Source of the DNA: Pachypanchax playfairii
Taxonomy: Eukaryota > Chordata > Actinopteri > Cyprinodontiformes > Aplocheilidae
Length of the DNA: 64,000 nt
Direction of reading: 5' to 3'
NCBI GenBank assembly: GCA_006937955.1
Contig: SSNP01000034.1
Location: 3,771,542-3,835,541 of the forward strand
Below the pieces are notes generated by a model. The model saw nothing but the letters and a program-made list of their open reading frames with translations, was not told the DNA's origin and ran no database searches. The position numbers and the translations under genes were made by a program. Positions 56,161-64,000 of this stretch are shown here, in pieces. Each line of letters opens with the position of its first letter. Positions within the stretch are counted from its first letter, which is position 1.

Positions 56161-57362
56161 CACTCACCTAAAGGATTATTAGGAACACCATACTAATACG
56201 GTGTTTGACCCCATTTCGCCTTCAGAACTGCCTTAATTCTACGTGGCATTGATTCAACAAGGTGCTGAAAGCATTCTTTAGAAATGTTGGTCCATATTGA
56301 TAGGATAGCATCTTGCAGTTGATGGAGATTTGTGGGATGAACATCCAGAGCACGAAGCTCCCGTTCCACCACATCCCAAAGATGCTCTATTGGGTTGAGA
56401 TCTGGTGACTGTGGGGGCCATTGTAGTACAGTGAGCTCATTGTCATGTTCAAGAAACCAATTTGAAATGATTCAAGCTTTATGACATGTTGTATTATCCT
56501 GCTGGAAGAAGCCATCAGAGGATGGGTACATGGTGGTCATGAAGGAATGGACATGGTCAGAAACAATGCTCAGGTAGCCCGTGGCATTTAAATGATTTGC
56601 ACTAAGGGGCCTAAAGTGTGCCAAGAAAACATCCTCCACACCATTACACCACCAGCAGCAGCCTGCACAGTGGTAACAAGACATGATGGATCCATGTTCT
56701 CATTCTGTTTACGCCAAATTCTGACTCAACCATTTGAATGTCTCAACAGAAATTGAGACTCATCAGACCAGACAACATTTTTCCAGTCTTCAACTGTCCA
56801 ATTTTGGTGAGCTTGTGCAAATTGTAGCCTCTTTTTCCTATTTGTAGTGGAGATGAGTGGTACCCGGTGGGGTCTTCTGCTGTTGTAGCCCATCCGCCTC
56901 AAGGTTGTGCGTGTTGTGGCTTCACAAATGCTTTGCTGCATTCCTCGGTTGTAATGAGTGGTTATTTCAGTCAAAGTTGCTCTTCTGTAAGCTTCAATCA
57001 GTCGGCCCACTCTCCTCTGACCTCGAGCATCAACAAGGCATTTTCACCCACAGGACTGCCACATACTGGATGTTTTTCCCTTTTCACACCATTCTTTGTA
57101 AACCCTAGAAATGGTTGTGCGTGAAAATCCCAGTAGCTGAGCAGATTATGAAATACCCATACCAGCCCGTCTGGCACCAACAAACATGCCAGGCTCAAAA
57201 TTGCTTAAATCACATTTCCTTCCCATTCTGACATTCAGTTTGGAGTTCTGGGGATTGTCTTGACCAGGACCACACCCCTAACTGCCATGTGATTGGTTGA
57301 TTAGATAATTGCATTAAGGAGAAATTGAACAGGTGTTCCTAATAATACCTTAGGCGAGAGTG
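56161..57362 (-). mobile_element. Degenerate Tc1-like element (family D, 1202 bp)
   Basis: Ends CACTCACCTAAAGGATTATT and, inverted, CACTCTCGCCTAAGGTATTA, each next to TA (56159-56160 and 57363-57364). The minus strand encodes a broken transposase. Confidence 0.85.
56470..57190 (-). pseudogene. Tc1-like transposase relic (family D)
   Basis: The minus strand reads MGRLIEAYRRATLTEITTHY, TTRTTLRRMGYNSRRPHRVP, then ENW-like KNVVWSDESQFLLRHSNG (first catalytic Asp in WSDES), a frame change, and FFQQDNTTCHKA (second Asp). The DNxPCHxA form identifies a Tc1-like family different from the one at 62119. Frameshifts and a missing C-terminal segment make it inactive. Confidence 0.8.
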
Positions 57363-57880
57363 TATGTTGTGCTTTATATGATATTTGCATTTAACTTTAA
57401 CTAGTGAAAAAAGAAAAAAGACTTTTTCAGCCCACAGTGCACTAATACATGTTTTAATTTTGTTTTTTGTATCTATTAATACAATCTTTAAATTAGTTCA
57501 GGTTTTCATTTTTTCTCATTCACCCATCTCAAAAGAGGAATCGATACGGTTCAATAATAATGTTTTTGTCATGATGGAAACAGTCACACTGAGTGAAAAG
57601 AAAGAAAATAAAAACCTAAATCAATACTAAATGCATGTGGTACTTGTGTGTGAAAGTGTGCAGAGGGAGATTTTCTTGTGTCTCTAAAGACATAACGGAG
57701 CAAGTTCCTCAGAGGAAAACTTTGGATTCTTCGGTTTGTAAAGTAACTTGACAGCACTTGACTGGACTTGTGTAGAATAACAAAGCTGGTTCAATGTCAG
57801 TGCACTTGTGTTTCTTCTTTGCAACTTCTGAAAGGTGTGTGTGCGTGTTTGGCAGGTGAAAGTCAGTGTGAGACAGGCTG
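57363..57880. other. No feature seen; probable 3' UTR of the next gene
   Basis: Lies downstream of the stop codon at 57881-57883 on the minus strand, so part is likely untranslated exon. I found no convincing polyadenylation signal. Confidence 0.35.
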
Positions 57881-58048
57881 TCATGAGGATATCCGTGCAT
57901 TCTTCTGTCTCTGCGGAGCTTCGGCCTTCACTTTGAACTGATCCCAGTAGGCAGGATCTTCTTCTGTCAGAGGCGAGGCCGAGGCGATGAGCTCGCTGAA
58001 CGACAGCAGCCTGAACGTGGTGGGAGGAGGAAGAGGAGGAGGAAGAGT
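57881..58048 (-). CDS. Terminal coding exon of an unidentified gene
   Basis: A 168-base open frame on the minus strand that ends at TGA (57883-57881). It follows a TTAG acceptor and a pyrimidine-rich tract. It encodes a proline-rich start (TLPPPLPPPTTF), then RLLSFSELIASASPLTEEDP, then AYWDQFKVKAEAPQRQKNAR-ISS. The balanced amphipathic and charged composition is unlike repeat-derived ORFs here. It starts in phase 0, matching the phase-0 donor of the exon at 63927. I do not recognise the family; no catalytic motif, signal or membrane segment is visible. Confidence 0.6.
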   Translation of the reverse strand, partial: TLPPPLPPPTTFRLLSFSELIASASPLTEEDPAYWDQFKVKAEAPQRQKNARISS

Positions 58049-58350
58049 CTAACAGACAGAAAAAAGAAAAACCAGAGTTTCATCCATTTTCCTGCTTCCC
58101 ATTATGACTCATTTTAATAGAAAATAATTATTTAGCAGTTTTAAGAGACAAATAAAAGACAGAAGCAACATGCCTGAAATTCAGAAAAAAACATTTTAAG
58201 TGAGTCAAATAAAATATGTCTGTCAAATTCGGAGAGAATTTATGGAACGTCTGCAGACATATGACACAAGCAGCTTTATTACAGATTTTAACAAGCTGCA
58301 CTGACACATGTATAAAAATAGATGGTCGGTCTCCATCTACTGCCGCCGTT
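58049..58350. other. Intron, no feature seen
   Basis: Short intron stretch before the TTAA element; nothing recognised. Confidence 0.4.
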
Positions 58351-58950
58351 TTAAAGGTAGACTATGGAACACAAACACGAATGCCACAGCCACAACGACA
58401 AAACAAGACCTCGAACCGTTGGGAAGCCAGGCTCGCGACTCCAGCACTCTGATGCAGAGAGAATTCCTCGCCCTACTCAGGCCCCCAATCCTCTCCAGTT
58501 GCTTTACTCCCAAGAAGGACAACAAAATCTCCAGGGCTCTGGAGCAGTTGCTCGACCCACCGACTCTGACACCATTCACAGTACCAGCCTCACTATTACG
58601 GACTATTCACTGTATTAGGCAACCTGCAATGGTGCCTGCTATCAGCCGATAGATGTAAACATAATGCCAATGTCGTGGCCGTCAAAATAAATATTTTATT
58701 ACCCAGAGTCGGCGGGTCGAGTAGCTGCTTGGGAGCCACAGGAATTTTGTTGTCCTTTTCAGGACAGGAGCGACTGGAGAAGATTGGGGGCCAGAGTGGG
58801 GTTGGGGGAGTAATTTATGTGGCATCTGAGCACACACGGGGGTTGCGAGCCTGGCACCCCAACTACTGGAGGCCTTGTTCTGTTGTTGTAGCTGCAGTAT
58901 CTGCATACACTATGTTTTTGTGGTGTTCGTGTTCCATATTCAACCTATAA
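58351..58950. mobile_element. TTAA-type DNA element, 600 bp
   Basis: The left end TTAAAGGTAGACTATGGAAC pairs with the right end GTTCCATATTCAACCTATAA, so the right border is TATAA, a decayed TTAA. It shares the inner segment AGATGTAAACATAATGCCAA with 48725-49887. A second internal inverted pair (AACACAAACACGAA and TTTTTGTGGTGTTCGTG) supports the termini. Confidence 0.68.
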
Positions 58951-59744
58951 TGTTATATTTTATCAAAATCGTGCAGGAAGAATTAGTTAAGTAGTTTTTT
59001 TTTGTTGTATTTTTATACTTTGGAGTTCAGAGTGGGTTAGAAATAGTCTGAGTGGATGTAACCACTCCCCACTGGACACTTCGGCAGCGCGCAACGTTTT
59101 GCTCATGCAATCAGCAGCGCATCCCTTCCTACAGTGAGCGCTTCACACATGTAAATCCATCGCACAGCGTCACATCCAGCTGGTCCCGGAAGACCACGAA
59201 ATCTCATGAAAATAGCAAAAACACAGGTAATTTCGTCAGTACACACAACAACAAGCAGGGAGAAAGACGACAACATGTATCCAGAAGGTATGTGGCTTAT
59301 TTTCACACCACCTACGAACTTCAAACCCGTCACAGGTACTGTACTTTTTAGTAGTCAAGCAAACAGAAATCCGTATGTGTCCTTTTATTTTGAAACTTCA
59401 GGGTACGAATGCCTGATTTCCTGTCTGGTCCAACCTAAACTGCTGATTTTGACACGTTTTAGAAGTGTACCGTGTAAAAAATAGAACTGCAACGTAATGC
59501 TCGCGACACTGCCCTTCTGGGACGCGTCTCATGAGTGCTGCTTCGCAGGCAGTGGAAAGGGTGTGACTGTCTTTAATGGTGGTTATCAGCCACGTATTAC
59601 GCATCACTAACGTTGTGAACAGACTAACGTCTGTTGCGCGTCCAGTGGAAAGCAAGGGTAAGTGGCAATGCAGAGAGTGTCTCACATACTTACCAGCTCA
59701 TACTATACAGTAAGTACACTAAGAAGGAAAGACAGAATTGCTCT
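58951..59744. other. No feature seen
   Basis: Locally GC-richer (59080-59240 and 59510-59660), with chance ORFs on both strands. It may contain more DNA-element sequence, but I cannot define any. Confidence 0.35.
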
Positions 59745-60059
59745 TACAGTGGGCTTTGAAAGTTTGGGCAGCCTTGTTAGTCTTCATGATTGTCCTTTAT
59801 AAATCATTGGTTGTTAGGATTAAAATGTTCAGTTAAATGAATCACATAGGAGCACTGTTGTTATTGTGTTGATTCCAAAACCTTTAGAACTAATTATTGG
59901 AACTTAAAACTGGTTTGCTAAGCCCAGTGACCCTTGTCCTCCATACACAGGTTAATCCAGTTATGAGAAAGATTAGTTAAGGGGGCAATTTTATGTTTCC
60001 CTCCTCTTTGAATATTCTCTGAAGAGTAGCAACATGGGGTCTCAAAACAACTCTCAACT

Positions 60060-61760
60060 GACCTGAAAACAAAGATTGTTCACCATCATGGTTTAGGGGA
60101 AGGAAACAGAAAGCTGTCTCAGAGATTTCAGCTTTCTGTTTCCACAGTTAGGAACATACTGAGGAAACAGAAGACCACAGGCACAGTTCAAGTTAAGGCT
60201 CGAAGTGTCAGACCAAAACAAATCTCAGATAAACAGAAGCAAAGAATGGTGAGAACAGTCAGAGTCAACCCAACAGACCATCACCAAAGACCTACAAACA
60301 TCATCTTGCTGCAGATGGAGTCACTGTGCATTGTTCAACTATTCACCACACTTTACACAAGAAGATGCTGTATGCGAGAGTGATGGGGAGGAAGCCTTTT
60401 CTCCACCCACAGCACAAACAGAGCTGCTTGACGTACGCCAAAGCACATTTGGACAAGCCAGCTTCATTTTGGAATAAGGTGCTGTGAACTGATGAAATCA
60501 AAATTGAGTTATTTGGATATAACAACAGGCACTATGCATGGAGGAAAAAGAACACAACATTCCAAGAAAAACACCTGCTGCCTACAGTAAAATATGGTGG
60601 TGGTTCCATCATGATGTGGGGCTGTGTGGCCAGTGCAGGGACTGGGAATCTTGTTACAGTCGAGGGACACATGGATTCCACTCAATATCAGCAGATTCTG
60701 GAGACCAATGTCCAGGTATCAGTGACAAAGCTGAAGCTGCACCTGGCTGGATATTTCAACAAGACAATAGCTACGTTTACATGGGCACATTTAATCGGAA
60801 TAAACGCCCAATCGGATAAAAAAGACGTAATGTAAACATGTCAATCAGAATGTTTTGATCCGATGCAGCCTGATCCGAAAGAAATTTACTTCCGATCGAG
60901 AGGGGTGGTTTTGTCCGATCTTCATTCGGATAGACGTGCATGTACACACCCATTCGGAAAGAAAGGGTGAAAAAAGCCCACTGCGCATGCGTACAACTTC
61001 AGCGTGACGTCTTTACGCTTTCGCAGACCTAAGTAGAAAACATGGCGGGAAGTAAACAGAAGTGGTCTGCTGGTGCAGTCATCCTGTCATCCTGCTCTCC
61101 TCTCCTGTGGCGGAGGAGCAGTAGCAATATGTATTCAGCCGCTAGCTTGGTTAATGCGACCAGTAAAAACCCAAACATAAAGGTAATCACCTGCAGAAGG
61201 TCCATATTGGGGATAACGTGAGTCAGATCGAGAACAAGATGGGGCGGGAAAGACGTGCAGAAAGGACGGAGTTTGTTTACTTTTTTTTCTTCCCCCGGAA
61301 AGACAACTCGCTGTGCGCATGCTCAACTCATTTAACCTGATTGAGTGCTTGGTGCATGTGTACTCATGGCATGATCAGATCATTTCAGTTAGTGTCCATG
61401 TGAACAGGGATTTGGGAATTCCGATCGACCAAGATTTTAATCAGATTGGGGAAATTTGGCGCATGTAAACGTAGCTAATGACCCCAAACACTGCTTCAAC
61501 TCTACTAACGTATTCATGCAGAGGAACAAGTACAAGGTTCTGGAACGGCCATCTCAGTCCCAGACCATAATATTATTGAGAATCTGTGGTGTGACTTGAA
61601 GAGAGCTGTCCATGCTCAGAAGCCATCAAACCTGAAGGAGCTAAAGATGTTTTATAAGGAAGAATGATCCAAATACCTCCAACCAGAATCCAGGACCTCA
61701 TTGGAAGCTACAGGAAGCGCTTAGAGGCTGTTATTTCTGCAAAAGGAGGGTCTACTAAAG
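60060..61760 (+). pseudogene. Tc1-like transposase relic (family B), split by the 710-bp element
   Basis: The reading order matches the relic at 34600-35520: an HTH-like start near 60060-60240, the WxDE region altered near 60490, the GGGSIMMWGCV-like segment at 60598-60640, and HLAGYFNKT at 60739-60767. The second part resumes at 61480 (ACCCCAAACACTGCTTCAAC) and ends near the C-terminal EAVISAKGG-like region at 61720-61760. Multiple frame breaks are present. Confidence 0.75.
60768..61477. mobile_element. 710-bp element with palindromic TAGCTACG ends (copy 2)
   Basis: Same length and ends as 41768-42477, with scattered substitutions. The empty site is known from Tc1 copy 1: ACAAGACAATGACCCC there becomes ACAAGACAA, the element, then (A)ATGACCCC. 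Only one or two bases (A or AA) are duplicated. Confidence 0.85.
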
Positions 61761-61902
61761 ATTTAATTCATTTCTTTTTTGTGGAGCCTAAATTTATGCA
61801 CCTGCCTAATTTTGTTTGAACAATTATTGCACATTTTCTGTAAATCCTATAAACTTAATTTCACTTCTCAAATATCACTGTGAGTGTCTCCTATATGATA
61901 TA

Positions 61903-63505
61903 CAGTGGGGCAAAAAAGTATTTAGTCAGCCACCAATTGTGTAAGTTCTCCCACTTAAAAAGATCAGAGAGGCCTGTAATTTTCATCATAGGTATACCTC
62001 AACTATGAGAAACAAAATGAGGAAAAAAAATCCAGAAAATCACATTGTCTGATTTTTAAAGAATTTATTTGCAAATTATGGTGGAAAATAAGTATTTGGT
62101 CAATAACAAAAGTTAATCTCAATACTTTGTTATATAGCCTTTGTTGGCAATGACAGAGGTCAAACGTTTTCTGTAAGTCTTCACAAGGTTTTCACACACT
62201 GTTGCTGGTATTTTGGCCCAATCCTCCATGCAGACCTCCTCTAGAGCAGTGATGTTTTGGGGCTGACGCTGGGCAACACGGACTTTCAACTCCCTCCAGA
62301 GATTTTCTATGGGGTTGAGATCTGGAGACTGGCTAGGCCACTCCAGGACCTTGAAATGCTTCTTACGAAGCCACTCCTTTGTTGCCCGGGCGGTGTGTTT
62401 GGGATCATTGTCATGCTGAAAGACCCAGCCACATCTCATTTTCAATGCCCTTGCTGATGGAAGGAGGTTTTCACTCAAAATCTTACGATACATGGCCCCA
62501 TTCATTTTTTCCTTTACACGGATCAGTCGTCCTGGTCCCCTTGCAGAAAAACAGCCCCAAAGCATGATGTTTCCACCCCCATGCTTTACAGTAGGTATGG
62601 TGTTCTTTGGATCCAACTCAGCATTCTTTCCCCTCCAAACACGACAAGTTGAGTTTCTACCAAAAAGTTCTATTTTGGTTTCATCTGACCATATGATGTT
62701 CTCCCAATCCTCTTCTGGATCATCCAAATGCTCTCTAGCAAACCGCAGACGGGCCTGGACGTGTCCTGGCTTCAGCAGGGGGACACGTCTGGCACTGCAG
62801 GATTTGAGTCCCTGGCGGCGTAGTGTGTTACTGATGGTAGCCTTTGTTACTTTGGTCCCAGCTCTCTGCAGGTCATTCACTAGGTCCCTCCGTGTGGTTC
62901 TGGGATTTTTGCTCACCGTTCTTGTGATCATTTTGACCCCACGGGGTGAGATCTTGCGTGGAGCCCCAGATCGAGGGAGATTATCAGTGGTCTTGTATGT
63001 CTTCCATTTTCTAATAATTGCTCCCACAGTTGATTTCTTCACACCAAGCTGCTTACCTATTGCAGATTCAGTCTTCCCAGCCTGGTGAAGGTCTACAATT
63101 TTGTTTCTGGTGTCCTTTGACAGCTCTTTGGTCTTGGCCATAGTGGAGTTTGGAGCGTGACTGTTTGAGGTTGTGGACAGGTGTCTTTTATACTGATAAC
63201 GAGTTCACACAGGTGCCATTAATACAGGTAACGAGTGGAGGACCGAGGAGCCTCTTAAAGAAGTTACAGGTCTGTGAAAGCCAGAAATCTTACTTGTTTG
63301 TAGGTGACCAAATACTTATTTTCCACCATAATTTGCAAATAAATTCTTTAAAAATCAGACAATGTGATTTTCTGGATTTTTTTTTCCTCATTTTGTCTCT
63401 CATAGTTGAGGTATACCTATGATGAAAATTACAGGCCTCTCTGATCTTTTTAAGTGGGAGAACTTACACAATTGGTGGCTGACTAAATACTTTTTTGCCC
63501 CACTG
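61903..63505 (-). mobile_element. Tc1-like element, family C, apparently complete (1603 bp)
   Basis: Terminal inverted repeats of about 200 bp start CAGTGGGGCAAAAAAGTATT. The two arms differ at only about two sites by eye. TA flanks both ends (61901-61902 and 63506-63507). It is inserted in the right terminal repeat of the family B element, whose GATATATTTA site (seen intact in copy 1) is split at TA. Confidence 0.95.
62119..63141 (-). CDS. Tc1-like transposase, intact, 340 aa
   Basis: An uninterrupted ORF of normal Tc1 length. The N-terminus holds a paired-type double HTH (MAKTKELSKDTRNKIVDLHQ, then ESAIGKQLGVKKSTVGAIIR, and TTRRDLVNDLQRAGTKVTKA in the second half). The catalytic core is DD34E: WSDETKIELF, FQHDNDPKHTA, and SPDLNPIENLWRELK, with 34 residues between the second Asp and the Glu. 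A GRPRK-like linker appears as GAPRKISPRG. It cuts and pastes the element at TA sites in the nucleus. Start choice: the ATG at 63141 gives the standard family start. No stop, frameshift or lost catalytic residue is visible, so this copy could be active or only recently lost. Confidence 0.96.
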   Translation of the reverse strand: MAKTKELSKDTRNKIVDLHQAGKTESAIGKQLGVKKSTVGAIIRKWKTYKTTDNLPRSGAPRKISPRGVKMITRTVSKNPRTTRRDLVNDLQRAGTKVTKATISNTLRRQGLKSCSARRVPLLKPGHVQARLRFAREHLDDPEEDWENIIWSDETKIELFGRNSTCRVWRGKNAELDPKNTIPTVKHGGGNIMLWGCFSARGPGRLIRVKEKMNGAMYRKILSENLLPSARALKMRCGWVFQHDNDPKHTARATKEWLRKKHFKVLEWPSQSPDLNPIENLWRELKVRVAQRQPQNITALEEVCMEDWAKIPATVCENLVKTYRKRLTSVIANKGYITKY

Positions 63506-63600
63506 TATTTAACTGAACATTTTTATCCTAAAAACCAGTGATTTATAAAGGAAAATCATGAAGATTAACAAGGCTGCCCAAACTTTCGCAGTGCACTGTA

Positions 63601-63926
63601 TATGGAGCCATAAATTGTGTTAAAATCATGTGAGATATATGTTTCAGTGCACATTAGTGATGCCCTTTTATGGTAACTTTAAATGACTGTGGTTTATGAG
63701 CAGATATGTTTGATACTATTCAACATGTTCCACATATAAAGTCTCTCACCAGTGTGTCTTTAGCTAATTTTAGAACTTACTGTGACAACAGTAATTTTTT
63801 TTAGTTTTTCCCTTGAATCTAGTAAATAAGAATACAAAGCAATAACGTAAAAAAAATAATGTTTTTAAAAAGTTTTTGTTTCCAGAATCTGAACAATATT
63901 TTAAAAAGATTATGAAGTTTCCTTAC
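63601..63926. other. Intron, no feature seen
   Basis: AT-rich sequence between the Tc1 nest and the last exon; nothing recognised. Confidence 0.4.
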
Positions 63927-64000
63927 TGCTGATCCTGCTGCGTCTGCTGGTCCAAGTGCAACTGCAACATGATGTTCAGCATCCAAAAGGCTCTCCTGCA
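63927..64000 (-). CDS. Internal exon (partial) of the unidentified gene
   Basis: On the minus strand a GTAAGG donor (63926-63921) follows an open frame reading ESLLDAEHHVAVALGPADAA-GSA. It ends in phase 0, the phase at which the terminal exon 57881-58048 begins, which is why I link them. The minus-strand sequence starts TGCAG at the very window edge, so the exon may begin at 63995 or extend beyond. A second frame (RRAFWMLNIMLQLHLDQQ) is also open but would not match the phase of the next exon. Product unknown. Confidence 0.45.

Larger units (their letters stand above)
59747..63598 (+). mobile_element. Tc1-like element, family B, copy 2, split by two insertions
   Basis: The left end CAGTGGGCTTTGAAAGTTTG and the right end (inverted) CAGTGCACTGCGAAAGTTTG are flanked by TA on each side. 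Without the inserts (60768-61477 and 61903-63505) it would be about 1.54 kb, like copy 1 at 34298-35936. Transposase pieces in + orientation include MMWGCVASAGTGNLVTVEG (60611) and LHLAGYFNKT, cut at 60767. Confidence 0.9.

Noticed and set aside
62492..63088. 198-codon + strand ORF
   Set aside because: Antisense shadow of the intact Tc1 transposase.
1..64000. CRISPR array, operon, phage or prokaryotic defence system
   Set aside because: The window is vertebrate genomic DNA; the only short tandem repeats are microsatellites and the 318-bp duplication.
1..64000. Genuine tRNA genes
   Set aside because: All tRNA-like A/B boxes seen belong to SINE heads with attached SINE bodies; no free-standing cloverleaf was found.

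Overview
The window looks like intronic and flanking DNA from a teleost fish. It is AT-rich, has a vertebrate-style gene split into small exons with long introns, and carries the usual fish repeats: Tc1/mariner, hAT, TTAA-flanked MITEs, tRNA-derived SINEs, L2-like LINE remnants and a chromodomain Ty3/Gypsy element. All calls come from reading the bases and translations by eye; no search was run.

Host genes. Seven minus-strand exons between 20.0 kb and 1.0 kb encode the cysteine-rich domain, the spacer and the start of the second thrombospondin repeat of an ADAMTS metalloprotease, most like ADAMTS6. Phases and GT/AG sites chain together. The catalytic half should lie to the right and the C-terminal TSP/PLAC part to the left; neither is seen here. 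At the right edge, two minus-strand exons (57.88-58.05 kb and 63.93-64.0 kb) share a phase and form the C-terminus of an unidentified protein. A 10-N gap (52.43 kb) lies between the two genes.

Mobile DNA. (1) 1-720 is a Gypsy LTR. (2) 1-20 kb: adamts6 exons separated by MITEs, an internally deleted hAT with a BED finger, SINEs and an L2 remnant. (3) 22.0-23.2 kb: a near-identical head-to-tail duplication split by one N, probably an assembly artefact. (4) 23.8-32.7 kb: a decayed hAT containing a nearly complete 6.3-kb Gypsy element with two LTRs, gag, a frameshifted pol and a chromodomain. Its primer-binding site appears to be self-complementary to its own LTR, as in Tf1/sushi elements. (5) 34-37 kb: a SINE broken by a Tc1 copy and by a (GT)n-318-bp tandem repeat. 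(6) 38-50 kb: MITEs, a LINE broken by two DNA elements (one a THAP-type remnant), and a TTAA element holding a SINE. (7) 53-57 kb: an inverted-repeat element with a SINE inside it, more SINEs, and a degenerate Tc1. (8) 59.7-63.6 kb: a three-element nest, in which a Tc1-like element contains a 710-bp palindromic-ended element and a Tc1 copy with an intact 340-aa DD34E transposase.

The host exons form one interrupted reading frame. Everything else of substance is transposable-element sequence, and the nesting gives relative ages. No CRISPR, operon, tRNA or rRNA gene is present.
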